Source of the DNA: Candidatus Hydrogenedentota bacterium
GTDB taxonomy: Bacteria; UBA8481; J006
Direction: 5' to 3'
Assembly: GCA_003697085.1 (NCBI GenBank)
Contig: RFFU01000086.1
Location: forward strand, 1-36,722
Length of the DNA: 36,722 nt
Shown here: piece after piece, positions 15,920 through 24,519 of the stretch
Layout: each line of letters opens with the position of its first letter
Numbering within the stretch: the stretch's first letter is position 1
Notes under the pieces: generated by a model
Database searches by the model: none
What the model saw: only the letters and a program-made list of their open reading frames with translations
Told to the model about the DNA's origin: nothing
Made by a program: the position numbers and the translations under genes

Positions 15920-17268
15920 CGTCCGACTCCCGTCAAGACGGAAAAGGCATTGAGAAACGAGCGTCTCCGCCGCAGGCGAACGGGAGCCTCCGGATGCTTT
16001 TCGTTATACAGTCGGACGACCTCCTCCTCGTACTGCGGAAAGAACTCCGGATCGAAGTTCGCCGCGCCGAGGTTTTCGAGCACCGTCCCGATTGAGGCTC
16101 CTTCGCGGATCCAGTGGTGGCAGACTTCCTGGCGATACCGAATCCCCATCAGGTTGAAGCCGTGGACCCGCCCTGTTTCCTTATCGAATTCGATCCGAAT
16201 CGAGCGTTCCCCGCCGGGCGCTTCCCAGTAGAGGCTTTCGCGTTCCTCGGGAAGCGCGGGACGGATCTCGCCGTAAACTTGATACTCGATATCGAAAAAG
16301 CGGGCCGAATTGAACCAGATCCCAGGATCGTATTCCCGGCGCCCCCCCAGGATATTCTCCGCCACGACCGGCCCCATCAACTTCCCGGTGTACCAGAGCG
16401 GTTCGACGGGACGCCGGCCCGGTCGCGGATTGCGAACCTGGGCACAATCGCCGCAGGCATAGACATCGGGAATGCTCGTCCGAAGGAACTCATCGACGAG
16501 AATGCCGCGTTCCGTTTCGAGATCGGTGTCCTTGACCAGGTCTATGTTCGGATGAACCCCGACCGTGATGCCGACGAAGTCGCAAGGAATCTCCTCCCCA
16601 CGGCTCGTCACGACGGATCCGACCCGGCCTTCCGCGCCCGGAAGGATCTCCTTCAACTCCGTCTCGAGGCGAAGATCGACGCCGTGCTTCCGAAGGTGCC
16701 GGCTGACCATCGCCGATTCCTCGGCGGGCAGGAAATGGCGCGAAAACCCCGACTCGCGGACAAGATAGGTGACGGAGATACCGCGCGAAAGCAACATCTC
16801 CGCCATCTCGACACCGATCAAGCCGCCCCCGAGGACCACGGCACGGCGGATTCCTTCCGTGTTCCTTTCCATCCTCTCGAGATCCTGATAGCTGTAGAGC
16901 CCCTGGACTCCTTCGAGGTCCTGGCCCGGCCAGCCGAAGAAATTCGATTGCGAACCCAGCGCCAGGACGAGCCGATCCCAGGAAAGTTCTTCCCTCCCGG
17001 ACGAAAACAGCACCGTCCGCTTTTGAAAATCGATCTTCGCGACCCAATCCCGGAGGAGACGGATGCGGTTCTTTTCCCAGAAGTAATCCTCGTAAGGCTT
17101 CGTCTGCTCGAACGTCATCTGCCCCATATAGATGTACATCAGGGCCGTGCGCGAGAAGAAGTAATCGGTTTCCCCCGAGATCATCACGATCTCGCAATCG
17201 CTTCGTTTTCGAAGATGGCGCGCCGTCGTAACGCCGGCGACCCCGTTACCGATAATAACGACTCTCAT
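15916..17268 (-). CDS. NAD(P)/FAD-dependent oxidoreductase
   Basis: The 450-residue flavoprotein opens with the FAD-binding motif VVIIGNGVAGVTTARHL. The NAD-binding loop AVVLGGGLIGVEMAEMLL lies near 150-167, and the second FAD motif VYACGDCAQV near 290. It has no CxxC redox disulfide, so it fits the rubredoxin/ferredoxin reductase or nitrite reductase-like group rather than the disulfide reductases. About 140 extra residues follow the core, including a GERSIRIEFDKETGRVHGF strand pair. It is the first gene of a two-gene operon with the polyferredoxin. ATG 17268 has GAGTGAGGAA upstream. It probably carries electrons between NAD(P)H and the membrane iron-sulfur protein. Confidence 0.88.
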   Translation of the reverse strand: MRVVIIGNGVAGVTTARHLRKRSDCEIVMISGETDYFFSRTALMYIYMGQMTFEQTKPYEDYFWEKNRIRLLRDWVAKIDFQKRTVLFSSGREELSWDRLVLALGSQSNFFGWPGQDLEGVQGLYSYQDLERMERNTEGIRRAVVLGGGLIGVEMAEMLLSRGISVTYLVRESGFSRHFLPAEESAMVSRHLRKHGVDLRLETELKEILPGAEGRVGSVVTSRGEEIPCDFVGITVGVHPNIDLVKDTDLETERGILVDEFLRTSIPDVYACGDCAQVRNPRPGRRPVEPLWYTGKLMGPVVAENILGGRREYDPGIWFNSARFFDIEYQVYGEIRPALPEERESLYWEAPGGERSIRIEFDKETGRVHGFNLMGIRYRQEVCHHWIREGASIGTVLENLGAANFDPEFFPQYEEEVVRLYNEKHPEAPVRLRRRRSFLNAFSVLTGVGR

Positions 17269-17427
17269 TTCCTCACTCTCTTTTTTACCGTGCTTGTCAG
17301 AACGCTTTTTGTCGTCGACCTTACCACTTTGTTCCCCCTTTTCTCGAACAAGGAATGATTCCCATTCGCGGGGAAATCACCCCGCCCGGAAGCCTTTCGC
17401 TCTTCTGTCGCGCCCTATGACATTTCC

Positions 17428-18333
17428 TTACAGATTCCCGGCGGAAAGTCCAATGCAAAAGCGCCAGCGCACGGGGCCTTCCGGTGACAAGGGATCTTCC
17501 CACTCTTGCCAGGAAAAGTCCGGTCGAGAGCGCCGAAACTCCTCGCACCATTTCACGTTGTCCACCTCCCGGAAACGTTCTTGGAAGAAAACGAGAAACG
17601 CGTCGAACCTTCCCACCCGAGAAAGGAACTCCGTTCGAAACTCCAATGGCGTATCGGTGATGGCACCGACGCTGACGAAAAGCGAAGGACCTTGTTTCAA
17701 CCGGACCAAGCGTTCCAACTCTTCCCGGTCACCGGCCCCCACGATAACACCTTGCGTGCCTACCGACACCTCCGCCGATTCTTTCCAGGAATACCCGAGG
17801 CACTTGAGAAAAAAGCGCTGGAGAAGAAGAAACTCGGGCAGGTCGTAAAGGAGATACCGTCCGGTAAAGCCAAGTTGAAAGGCCAAACGGCAAAAGCTTC
17901 CGTATCCCCCCCCGATCTCGAAGACCGTCTCGAATTCCTCAATGCGACGGCCGGTTCTCTCCGTAAAACGCGAGAGGACATAGGCCTGGTGGATCAGATT
18001 GGGACTGCTCCGCGAATACCAATGGCAGTGCTTTGGGTTTCCAACGTCCGATTCCTCGATCCCTTTTCTCCAGTACGTCTCCCAATCAGGCATCTTCATC
18101 AATGCTTCCAACTCGGAAAAGCCCGGTTGATAGATCATTATCTCATAAAGAAACGGCCACTGGAGGAAGTTCTCAGGATTTTCTTCTAGGATCAAACGGC
18201 GCAATTCCAATCTCCGTTGTTGCCATTGTCGTTCCGACTCTGAAGCGCCATTTTGTTCGGAGGGGGGAAGACCGCGCACGGCATCGCGGAATTCCTCGAC
18301 AAGTTTCTGTCTAGACTTTCCTCTCCTACTCAC
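17428..18333 (-). CDS. Putative sugar O-methyltransferase (NanM-like)
   Basis: The 301-residue protein contains FEIGGGYGSFCRLAFQLG (about 138-155) as the SAM-binding glycine-rich loop, followed by YLLYDLPEFLLLQRFFL. These are the hallmarks of the putative sugar O-methyltransferase family found in surface-glycan clusters. A charged helical N terminus precedes it. It would add a methyl group to a sugar hydroxyl, possibly the terminal or capping residue of the glycan. GTG 18333 has GGGAAG about 8 nt upstream. It reads in the same direction as the redox pair, with a 159-bp gap, and its own promoter must lie in the repeat-rich region to the right. Confidence 0.83.
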   Translation of the reverse strand: MSRRGKSRQKLVEEFRDAVRGLPPSEQNGASESERQWQQRRLELRRLILEENPENFLQWPFLYEIMIYQPGFSELEALMKMPDWETYWRKGIEESDVGNPKHCHWYSRSSPNLIHQAYVLSRFTERTGRRIEEFETVFEIGGGYGSFCRLAFQLGFTGRYLLYDLPEFLLLQRFFLKCLGYSWKESAEVSVGTQGVIVGAGDREELERLVRLKQGPSLFVSVGAITDTPLEFRTEFLSRVGRFDAFLVFFQERFREVDNVKWCEEFRRSRPDFSWQEWEDPLSPEGPVRWRFCIGLSAGNL

Positions 18334-18504
18334 CGATTTTCTTCCCTTTCAGAAATTTTCCCGATTCCCGGTAGTCCTTGAATTTTTCGAGCACCAAATC
18401 CAAACGTATCTCTCAACCTCCTGGAATCTCCGCCTCTAGAGAATATCCTCAATTCCATAACGACGCCAGAATTGCGGTTCGACCTGAATCCCCGAAGAAG
18501 ATTT

Positions 18505-18711
18505 CACCACGAGAGCACACGAGAGATCACAAGAGAAGAAACAAGATAGAGAATAAGGAGGATTCGAAATCGGAACGGGATTTGATCATGAAAACGTGCA
18601 AACGGAAAGCGAGCCCCTGTTTTCACCTGTTGGGTAAAAAGTCTCCTTTGCGAAAAAACCGCCTACACTCTTCCCCCCCATCTCTCGTGTTCTCTGTGTT
18701 CTCTTGTGGTG
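18505..18711. repeat. Inverted pair of CACGAGAG-type repeats
   Basis: CACCACGAGAGCACACGAGA (18505-18524) and, on the minus strand, CACCACAAGAGAACACAGAG (start at 18711) are inverted relatives. They lie about 140 bp apart. They resemble the CACGGA family at 12976-13042 in rhythm but not in exact sequence. The stretch between them has no convincing gene. Confidence 0.55.
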
Positions 18712-18784
18712 GGAAGAACCTTCGGGGAATGAGTTTCGGCGTTTGGCGGGGAGGCAGAGAAGATTGTACGCAGGGCTACATTTC

Positions 18785-18855
18785 GGCAAACAGGTCTTCC
18801 TGGAAACGCAGGTATTTTGCCTGCACTTGTGCCGTCTGAAAGCCGGCGCTCCCAG
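18785..18855. repeat. GCAGGC palindromic repeats, two units
   Basis: GGCAAACAGGTCTTCCTGG with GCAGG-TATTTTG-CCTGC (18785-18824) matches the copy at 1382-1441, including its left flank. The second unit, GCCGTCTGAAAGCCGGCGCTCCCAG (18831-18855 region), keeps the GCTCCCAG tail but has a decayed stem. Confidence 0.65.
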
Positions 18856-19033
18856 AAGCCCTTGCCCACCGAAACTTCCTCCGCCCAGAATTTTTTGGCC
18901 ATAATCTGACACGCTCTCCTCGCGGGGAGACCACAGCGAACGCGAATAATGGAAATTGTTTTTCTTATGAAAATCGTGTATTCTTTGAGACAATGTTGGT
19001 CATCAGAAAGATTATTTCAGCGCCGGTTGCTGA

Positions 19034-19076
19034 CGTTATGGTAAACGCCAAGAACTCTTTTCGGGATACCATAGCG
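19034..19076 (+). promoter_or_regulatory. 5' leader hairpin before the large radical SAM gene
   Basis: CGTTATGGTA (19034-19043) pairs with TACCATAGCG (19067-19076) in a 10-bp stem with one G-T pair and a 23-nt loop. It ends 8 nt before the Shine-Dalgarno GAGGAG (19085-19090) of the gene at 19100. It could be a protein-binding operator or an RNA control hairpin. Confidence 0.4.
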
Positions 19077-19099
19077 TTACGAATGAGGAGAATACCCCC

Positions 19100-21190
19100 T
19101 TGCGCCCGTTGAGAGTATTTCTCGCGGATCTCACTTATACAACGCTTTCTCTGGCGACGGAGGCTTTCCCCTTAAATATCGGTTTTCTTGCGGCTTGGGG
19201 CCGAAAACGGTTCGGCACCGAGGTATCGTTCACTCTCTTCAAGTACATCGATGATCTGGAAGAGGCGTTGCACCACGGGCCGCCGGATATCCTCGGTATG
19301 AGCAATTATCCTTGGAACTGCAACCTGGGAATGGAATTCTTCAAGTATCTCGATTCCGCCGCTCCGCAAACGCTAAGGATAATGGGTGGGCCGAACATCC
19401 CGGCTTCACCACAAGAACAGCAGGTCTTTCTCGAACAGCATCCTTTGATCGATTTCTACGTTTATCTCGAGGGGGAAGAGGGGTTCGGTCAACTCCTCGA
19501 AGTGATTCTCTCCAAGGGACTCTCACGTTCCGCGCTGAAGGATTCTCCGATTGACGGAGTGCTCTTTCGTCGAGAGAACACGTTTTGCGCCGGGCGAGTT
19601 CTTCAGCGGATGCGGAATCTCAACGAAATACCTTCTCCGTATCTCGAAGGTTTTATGGACAAATTTTTCGACGATAAATTAAGTCCTTTTCTCCAAACGA
19701 ACCGCGGATGTCCTTTTACCTGCACCTTTTGCCACGAAGGAAAGCATGAATACACCCGCGTGAATTATTTCGAACTGGACCGCGTCCTTGCAGAACTCGA
19801 TTACATTGTTCAGCACGTTCATCCGAGCGTCTTAAATCTCATGTTCGCTGATTCGAATTTTGGAATGTACGAGCGGGATTACGAGATTTGCCGGCACATT
19901 GCCGAACTCCAACGGCGTTACGACTGGCCGAAAACAATCTTTGCCTCCACCGGGAAAAATCGAAAGGACCGCATCGCCCGAAACCTCGAACTCCTCCGCG
20001 GCACCATGAAGGTTTGGCTCTCCGTTCAATCAATGGATGACGAAGTTCTGCGGAATATAAAGAGGGAAAACATCAGCCTCGACGCCATGATCGAACTCCA
20101 GGATTCGCTCTCGAAAAAGGGCCTTACGACTCATTCGGAACTCATTCTCGGACTCCCGGGCGACTCGGTGGAACGGCACATTCGATCCATAGCAAAACTC
20201 GTTGAGGCGGAAGTCGATACGATCACGACCTATACTTTGATGCTCCTTAATGGAACGGAACTGAATACGCCGCAAGAACGCGAAAAACACGGCATTCGGT
20301 CTCATTTTCGAATTCTCCCCAGGGACTTCGCCTTGTTGCGGCACGGCGCCGTTGCCGTCGAGGTAGAGGAGGTCGTCACTTCGACCAATACTCTCTCTTT
20401 CGAGGACTACTGCCTTCTTCGAAAGTTTCATTTCATTATCAACGTCGTCTATAACGGGAAACCGTTTGCCCCCCTCTTCCGCTTCCTGAAGGAACAGCGG
20501 ATTTCTCTCTTCCTGTTCCTTAAATCCTTACTCGACGATCTCTCTTCCGCACCGCTCCCGGTTCGCGAAATCGCCCACTCCTTCGAAGAGGCGACCCGGG
20601 AGGAACTATGGCCCTCCTATGAAGATCTGATCTCCTTCGCCACGAAACGAGAAAATTACCGACTTCTTCTCGAAGAAAAGGTCGGAACAAACTTGATCCA
20701 GACTCATTTGGCGAAAAGCCTCCGTCACATGGATGCTTGGTGTTCCTATGTCTTCTCGCAAGCCGGACTCCTCCTCAAGCAAAACACCGCCGCCGAGAAT
20801 GCCGGTCATTCCTTGCGAGATATCGAAGCCTTTTGCCGATGCCGGGTTTACCGCCCTCTCGATGAAAGCGCTTTCGACTTCACCCCCGTCGTCAGACTGA
20901 ACCACGACATCCCCCGCTGGATGAGTTCTCCAAAACAAGTTCCCTTGGAACATTTCTTCTCCCGTACCCCCCGCAAATTTTCCTTCCCCTTGGAAGAGTC
21001 GAAGAAAGATATTTTTCGAAAATTCCTTCGCCGCTTTGGAACAACGTCCACCGGAATCGGAAGGATCCTTACGAAGGTCGATATCACGAAAATCTGGAGA
21101 GAGGCGTGCTCCCGATCGAACGGTAGGGAAGTCCCCTTCAGAAAAGGCGTTTTTGAATATCAGACCTCGCTGTTGAAACAAGCATCGTGA
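19100..21190 (+). CDS. Large radical SAM protein with B12-binding-like N terminus
   Basis: The 696-residue protein has three parts. Residues 1-140 look like a cobalamin-binding fold (VFLADLTYTT, PPDILGMSNYPWN, LRIMGGPNIPASP), but the DxHxxG cobalamin ligand is absent. The radical SAM core follows, with C204-x3-C208-x2-C211 (CPFTCTFC) and strands such as ELILGLPGDSVE. About 300 further residues with no recognisable motif complete the chain. This is the plan of class B-like radical SAM enzymes; the substrate is unknown, and the next two genes suggest a surface sugar or lipid. The start is TTG 19100, nine nt after GAGGAG; no ATG lies nearby in frame. The two genes behind it follow closely and probably belong to its operon. 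Confidence 0.85.
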   Translation: MRPLRVFLADLTYTTLSLATEAFPLNIGFLAAWGRKRFGTEVSFTLFKYIDDLEEALHHGPPDILGMSNYPWNCNLGMEFFKYLDSAAPQTLRIMGGPNIPASPQEQQVFLEQHPLIDFYVYLEGEEGFGQLLEVILSKGLSRSALKDSPIDGVLFRRENTFCAGRVLQRMRNLNEIPSPYLEGFMDKFFDDKLSPFLQTNRGCPFTCTFCHEGKHEYTRVNYFELDRVLAELDYIVQHVHPSVLNLMFADSNFGMYERDYEICRHIAELQRRYDWPKTIFASTGKNRKDRIARNLELLRGTMKVWLSVQSMDDEVLRNIKRENISLDAMIELQDSLSKKGLTTHSELILGLPGDSVERHIRSIAKLVEAEVDTITTYTLMLLNGTELNTPQEREKHGIRSHFRILPRDFALLRHGAVAVEVEEVVTSTNTLSFEDYCLLRKFHFIINVVYNGKPFAPLFRFLKEQRISLFLFLKSLLDDLSSAPLPVREIAHSFEEATREELWPSYEDLISFATKRENYRLLLEEKVGTNLIQTHLAKSLRHMDAWCSYVFSQAGLLLKQNTAAENAGHSLRDIEAFCRCRVYRPLDESAFDFTPVVRLNHDIPRWMSSPKQVPLEHFFSRTPRKFSFPLEESKKDIFRKFLRRFGTTSTGIGRILTKVDITKIWREACSRSNGREVPFRKGVFEYQTSLLKQAS

Positions 21191-21236
21191 CCGACTCGGT
21201 TCCCACCGACACCGCTTTCTGAACGGGGGCGTTTCC

Positions 21237-21746
21237 ATGACAACGCTGGAATCACAATCCCTCTCCTTTCTTGCCCTTGTCTCATCGAAAAACGGTGCTT
21301 TGCGCGCCGGTCGAGTCCTCGAGGCTTCAGCGGCACAGGGATTGTTTCTCGGAACAACATCGGTCCCCCCTTTTTTCACCGATGAATGGTCTTCTCTCCC
21401 GTATTCCGGAAGTTGGGAAAAACTCGGCTTTTCCGCGTCGCGTTATCTTCGGTTCTGCCTGACCCACTTCGACCAAATCGACTCCTATGTCGCCGATTAT
21501 TGTCGCAAACATTTTCTCACTGATGAGGAGCCGGCCGTTCTACTGACGCCTCATTTTCGCTTCAGCCTCGTTCACGCCGTCGGAACAGAAGCCCTCACTC
21601 CGCTTCTGCTCGCCGAAGAACTTCTCAATCGCCTGGAACCGGAGCGTGTTTTGCTGGAAACAACCGACCCTCCGCTCTGTCGTTTCGTTCGGAGAATCGG
21701 CCAGCGCCGCGGTATCCCGGTGGAGACAATGGAAGAAGATTTATGA
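21237..21746 (+). CDS. Unknown protein in radical SAM/GT-B operon
   Basis: I do not recognise this 169-residue protein. It has no signal peptide or membrane helix. The chain looks like a small alpha/beta domain: a mixed N-terminal part, a segment AVLLTPHFRFSLVHAVGTEA that may be a substrate site, then a helical ALTPLLLAEELLNRLEPERV. It begins at ATG 21237, 46 bp after the radical SAM stop, with a GGGGG run about 9 nt upstream. It overlaps the following gene as ATGA. Being locked between the two, it is probably an accessory protein of the radical SAM enzyme or of the GT-B protein. Confidence 0.7.
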   Translation: MTTLESQSLSFLALVSSKNGALRAGRVLEASAAQGLFLGTTSVPPFFTDEWSSLPYSGSWEKLGFSASRYLRFCLTHFDQIDSYVADYCRKHFLTDEEPAVLLTPHFRFSLVHAVGTEALTPLLLAEELLNRLEPERVLLETTDPPLCRFVRRIGQRRGIPVETMEEDL

Positions 21747-23107
21747 AACGCGTCTTCGCCTTTCTCGGTTTCCCCGATCGCATCACGTTGAGACGTCTCC
21801 TCCTTCTTGAACCCCACCTCAGAGAAAGGAATCTCGAAATGCTGGTTTGTAACGAGCAAAACCTTCTCGAATCGGCCGCAGGACAAGAGGCGAAGTTTCT
21901 CGGAATCAATCTTTCTCTCCGATTCGTTCCTTACGAACGACCCGCGCCGGGAACGTATCCGCCGGGACTTCCCGCAAGTCCGACGGCCGAACGACTGCGC
22001 CGCGTCCACAGACACGATTCCCGATCTCGAAAGACACCTCCTTCCGAACAATTACACGATCTTTTCACCTCGGCCGGTATTCCTCCCGCCGAACTGATCC
22101 AACCCTTCGTGAACCACTGCCGATCGGTTTTTTTGAGGCATTACAAAACGGCTTCCTTACTCCTCGATCAGCTCCAACCGGACCTTCTGCTCTTTGATAA
22201 CGAACTCTGTTCCTCGACTCGCGCCATGATCCTGGCTGCTCGAGACAGAAGAATCCGGATCGTGGCTCTTCAGCACGGCGACGGCTACGGCGAATTCTAC
22301 CGGCGTATTCCCGTACTGGCGGACGACGTTATCGCCTATGGAGAGTATAACCGGTCCATTCTCGACGCGATGGGGGTCCCTCGGGAACGAATTCATGTCA
22401 CAGGCGCGCCGGAATCGGACTTCGCGGCGCGGCTCGATAGAGAAACCGTTCGAGCCCGCGTGCGGAAACGTCTTTCCATTCCGGAAGACACACGCGTTCT
22501 CCTTCTGGCGCTTCGTCCGTTTCGTCTCCCGACCCATTCTCAGATGAACATCCGCCTCCTTTCCCAATGCCGAGAGGTTCTCCGAAGCGCGACAACGAAA
22601 GTGCGCGTGCTGACGAAATTTCATCCGGCGGATTATCCGATCTCTTCCAACGAACTCCTTCGGAGACACGCAGAGGTCCTCGAGGCGTTTACGCCGGTCC
22701 CCCACGAGGAATCTCTTCTCGAATTGCTCGCGGCCTCCGACCTTTTCGTCACCTTCAAGTCGACCTCGGTCGTCGAATCCGTGCTTCTCAACGTTCCGCT
22801 CTTTCTCGTTCTTTCCTCAGATGACGATCTCTGGCCGCCATGGGAAACCTTTGCTCTTTTTCCCCATGGAAGCCCCGAAGATCTCGCCTCCTTTCTTTTG
22901 AATCAATTTCTTTCGAAACATTTTCCAGACTGCGTGAACAATCCTTCCGACAAGCGGCAGGCTTTCCTACGGCATTTCCGCCACGCATTTGATGGCCTTG
23001 CCTGCCAGCGTATTGCCGGCGTTTTATCGAAGTTGGCGGCCTCGGGACCGACCCGGCCCGCAATCGAAAATGACGTTGAAATCTCCACGTGGTCACGGAA
23101 GGAATGA
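21743..23107 (+). CDS. GT-B fold surface-carbohydrate biosynthesis protein
   Basis: The 454-residue protein resembles capsule and surface-carbohydrate GT-B proteins related to UDP-GlcNAc 2-epimerase and CDP-glycerol transferases. Visible blocks are DLLLFDNELCSSTR, IVALQHGDGYGEF, VIAYGEYNRSIL followed by RIHVTGAPESD, then VLTKFHPADYP and LAASDLFVTFKSTSVVESVL near the donor site. It lacks a signal peptide and should act on the inner face of the membrane, transferring a sugar or sugar-like group. The ATG overlaps the stop of the unknown gene. GGAAGAAG lies before it. Downstream, 143 bp of AT-rich DNA separates it from the convergent ceramidase-like gene. Confidence 0.78.
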   Translation: MKRVFAFLGFPDRITLRRLLLLEPHLRERNLEMLVCNEQNLLESAAGQEAKFLGINLSLRFVPYERPAPGTYPPGLPASPTAERLRRVHRHDSRSRKTPPSEQLHDLFTSAGIPPAELIQPFVNHCRSVFLRHYKTASLLLDQLQPDLLLFDNELCSSTRAMILAARDRRIRIVALQHGDGYGEFYRRIPVLADDVIAYGEYNRSILDAMGVPRERIHVTGAPESDFAARLDRETVRARVRKRLSIPEDTRVLLLALRPFRLPTHSQMNIRLLSQCREVLRSATTKVRVLTKFHPADYPISSNELLRRHAEVLEAFTPVPHEESLLELLAASDLFVTFKSTSVVESVLLNVPLFLVLSSDDDLWPPWETFALFPHGSPEDLASFLLNQFLSKHFPDCVNNPSDKRQAFLRHFRHAFDGLACQRIAGVLSKLAASGPTRPAIENDVEISTWSRKE

Positions 23108-23250
23108 AAAGACGTCGTTTTTCCGCTCCCGCGCGCGACGGACGGCTTTTTTCGTGGATTTCCTCCCTGTTGGAAAAGAAGAATTTTTGTTTTTTCTTTC
23201 TCCTTTCCTCTTCCTCGTTTCCCCGCGAACTCTAAGTTCTCATCGGTTTT

Positions 23251-24519
23251 TCAACTGTGACTTGCGCAGGTTTGTTGGATAAATGGAACGATCGCTTCTT
23301 CCACGTTCTTTCGAAACCGGGCGTTCACCCCAAAGACCTCGAAAAACTCCCCGGCCTCGTATCCCCCGTTCTCCAGATCCGTATTCCGAGGAAGGTAGCC
23401 GAAAACGTCGTCGATACACCCGGCGGGCAGCAGAAAACGATCGCCGCCGGATTCCTTCCGGAAGGTTTCCAACAACAGTTCGGAATACGATGCCACCGGT
23501 TCGGCTCCGATCCCGAAGATGGTCACGGGTCCGCAATCGATTCGTCGAACGCGAAGCGCGGCGTCCGCATCCGGTCCCGTCAGGAAGTCGCGCAACGGCA
23601 TACTCTCCGTTCTCAGCGCGAAAGCATCGCCCGCGGATCGGCGCCCGCCATCCCGGCCGTGCCGTTCCAATTCCCGGAATCCTCGTTCCAGAGCCGTTCC
23701 CAACCTCTCGAACCAACCCCGTCGTCCTTCCGGCGTAAACGGCGCGAAGGCCATACCATCCGCGGAGACCGCATTCGGCCGAACATCGCCCGAGAATCCC
23801 TGAAGGAAGAGGACGGGTATCCCGAATCCCGCAGACTTTCGCAGACGTTTCCTCCCCCATCCCGGATAATCCGCCGTAACCGCCCGGCGGTTCGTCGCTG
23901 TGACGGGATGGCACGCGGCACTCCAGAGCAAAGCAACCGGACGCCCGTCCGGGCCATAGAATCCGACGAACGGAATCCGGCGGTCGACGACGCCCTCCGG
24001 ATTCGGCGCAAGCAGACACCGTTTGCGCCCGTTTCGGGGGGAACTCACCACTTTCCTTCGATTGATTCCCAAATCCGCCTCCGTTTCCGAGTAACGCGGG
24101 ACAACGGAAACGCGTTCACAACGATCGATGTCGCTCAAGAGTTTCGCAACCGCCTCCACCGCAAACGAAAAGTATTCCTCCGAAAAGACGCCGATACCAG
24201 GCTTACGAGGGTCGAGCGCCGGCGCGCCGTGAGTATGGCTGGCCGCGAGGAGAATCTCGTCCGGCTCCAAGAGAATTCGCGGTGAGAGACGGGCGCGCAG
24301 AGATTCCAGGAACTCTCGCGAGGGATAGAGCGTATCGAGGCTGACCAGAAAAATACGCGCCGCATCGGATTCGACCAGAACAGCGTTGGCTTCAAGCGGG
24401 TCCAGGATAATTTCGTACGGTTCGGGCCGGTCGTTGTAACCGAAAAGCGGACACGGTTTGGGAGGCGTTATTTCCGTCCATCCCCCGACAGCGGTGATTC
24501 CTCGATGAGTCGATTTCAT
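23251..24519 (-). CDS. Neutral ceramidase-like hydrolase domain protein
   Basis: The 422-residue protein matches the N-terminal domain of neutral/alkaline non-lysosomal ceramidases. It has GYNDRPEPYEIILDPLEANAVL-type early strands, the metal block AASHTHGAP (about 92-100), SAACHPVTAT with a second His, and LFLQGFSGDVRPN. In true ceramidases the equivalent of GDVRPN is GDVSPN, whose Ser is the nucleophile. Here Arg replaces it, so a classic ceramidase is unlikely. No signal peptide is visible, so it should be cytoplasmic. It overlaps the GT4 gene as ATGA and is the last gene of a three-gene glycosyltransferase operon. A role in trimming or recycling a glycolipid intermediate is a guess from context. 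Confidence 0.8.
   Translation of the reverse strand: MKSTHRGITAVGGWTEITPPKPCPLFGYNDRPEPYEIILDPLEANAVLVESDAARIFLVSLDTLYPSREFLESLRARLSPRILLEPDEILLAASHTHGAPALDPRKPGIGVFSEEYFSFAVEAVAKLLSDIDRCERVSVVPRYSETEADLGINRRKVVSSPRNGRKRCLLAPNPEGVVDRRIPFVGFYGPDGRPVALLWSAACHPVTATNRRAVTADYPGWGRKRLRKSAGFGIPVLFLQGFSGDVRPNAVSADGMAFAPFTPEGRRGWFERLGTALERGFRELERHGRDGGRRSAGDAFALRTESMPLRDFLTGPDADAALRVRRIDCGPVTIFGIGAEPVASYSELLLETFRKESGGDRFLLPAGCIDDVFGYLPRNTDLENGGYEAGEFFEVFGVNARFRKNVEEAIVPFIQQTCASHS

Larger units (their letters stand above)
18334..19099. other. Divergent intergenic region with repeats
   Basis: The 766-bp gap lies between the sugar O-methyltransferase (leftward) and the large radical SAM gene (rightward). 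It contains an inverted pair of CACGAGAG-type repeats (18505-18540 and 18681-18711) and two GCAGGC palindromes (18785-18855). A small TCTCC/GGAGA palindrome lies near 18917-18932, and a 10-bp leader hairpin at 19034-19076. From about 18945 to 19020 it is AT-rich, as expected of a promoter. The best pair there, TTGTTT (18956-18961) and TATTCT (18979-18984) with 17 nt spacing, is weak. No protein or RNA gene was supported. Confidence 0.65.

Noticed and set aside
23113-23152. Possible terminator after the GT-B gene (CGTCG/CGACG and six T)
   Set aside because: The stem is only 5 bp and the T-run starts 6 nt beyond it; not convincing as an intrinsic terminator.
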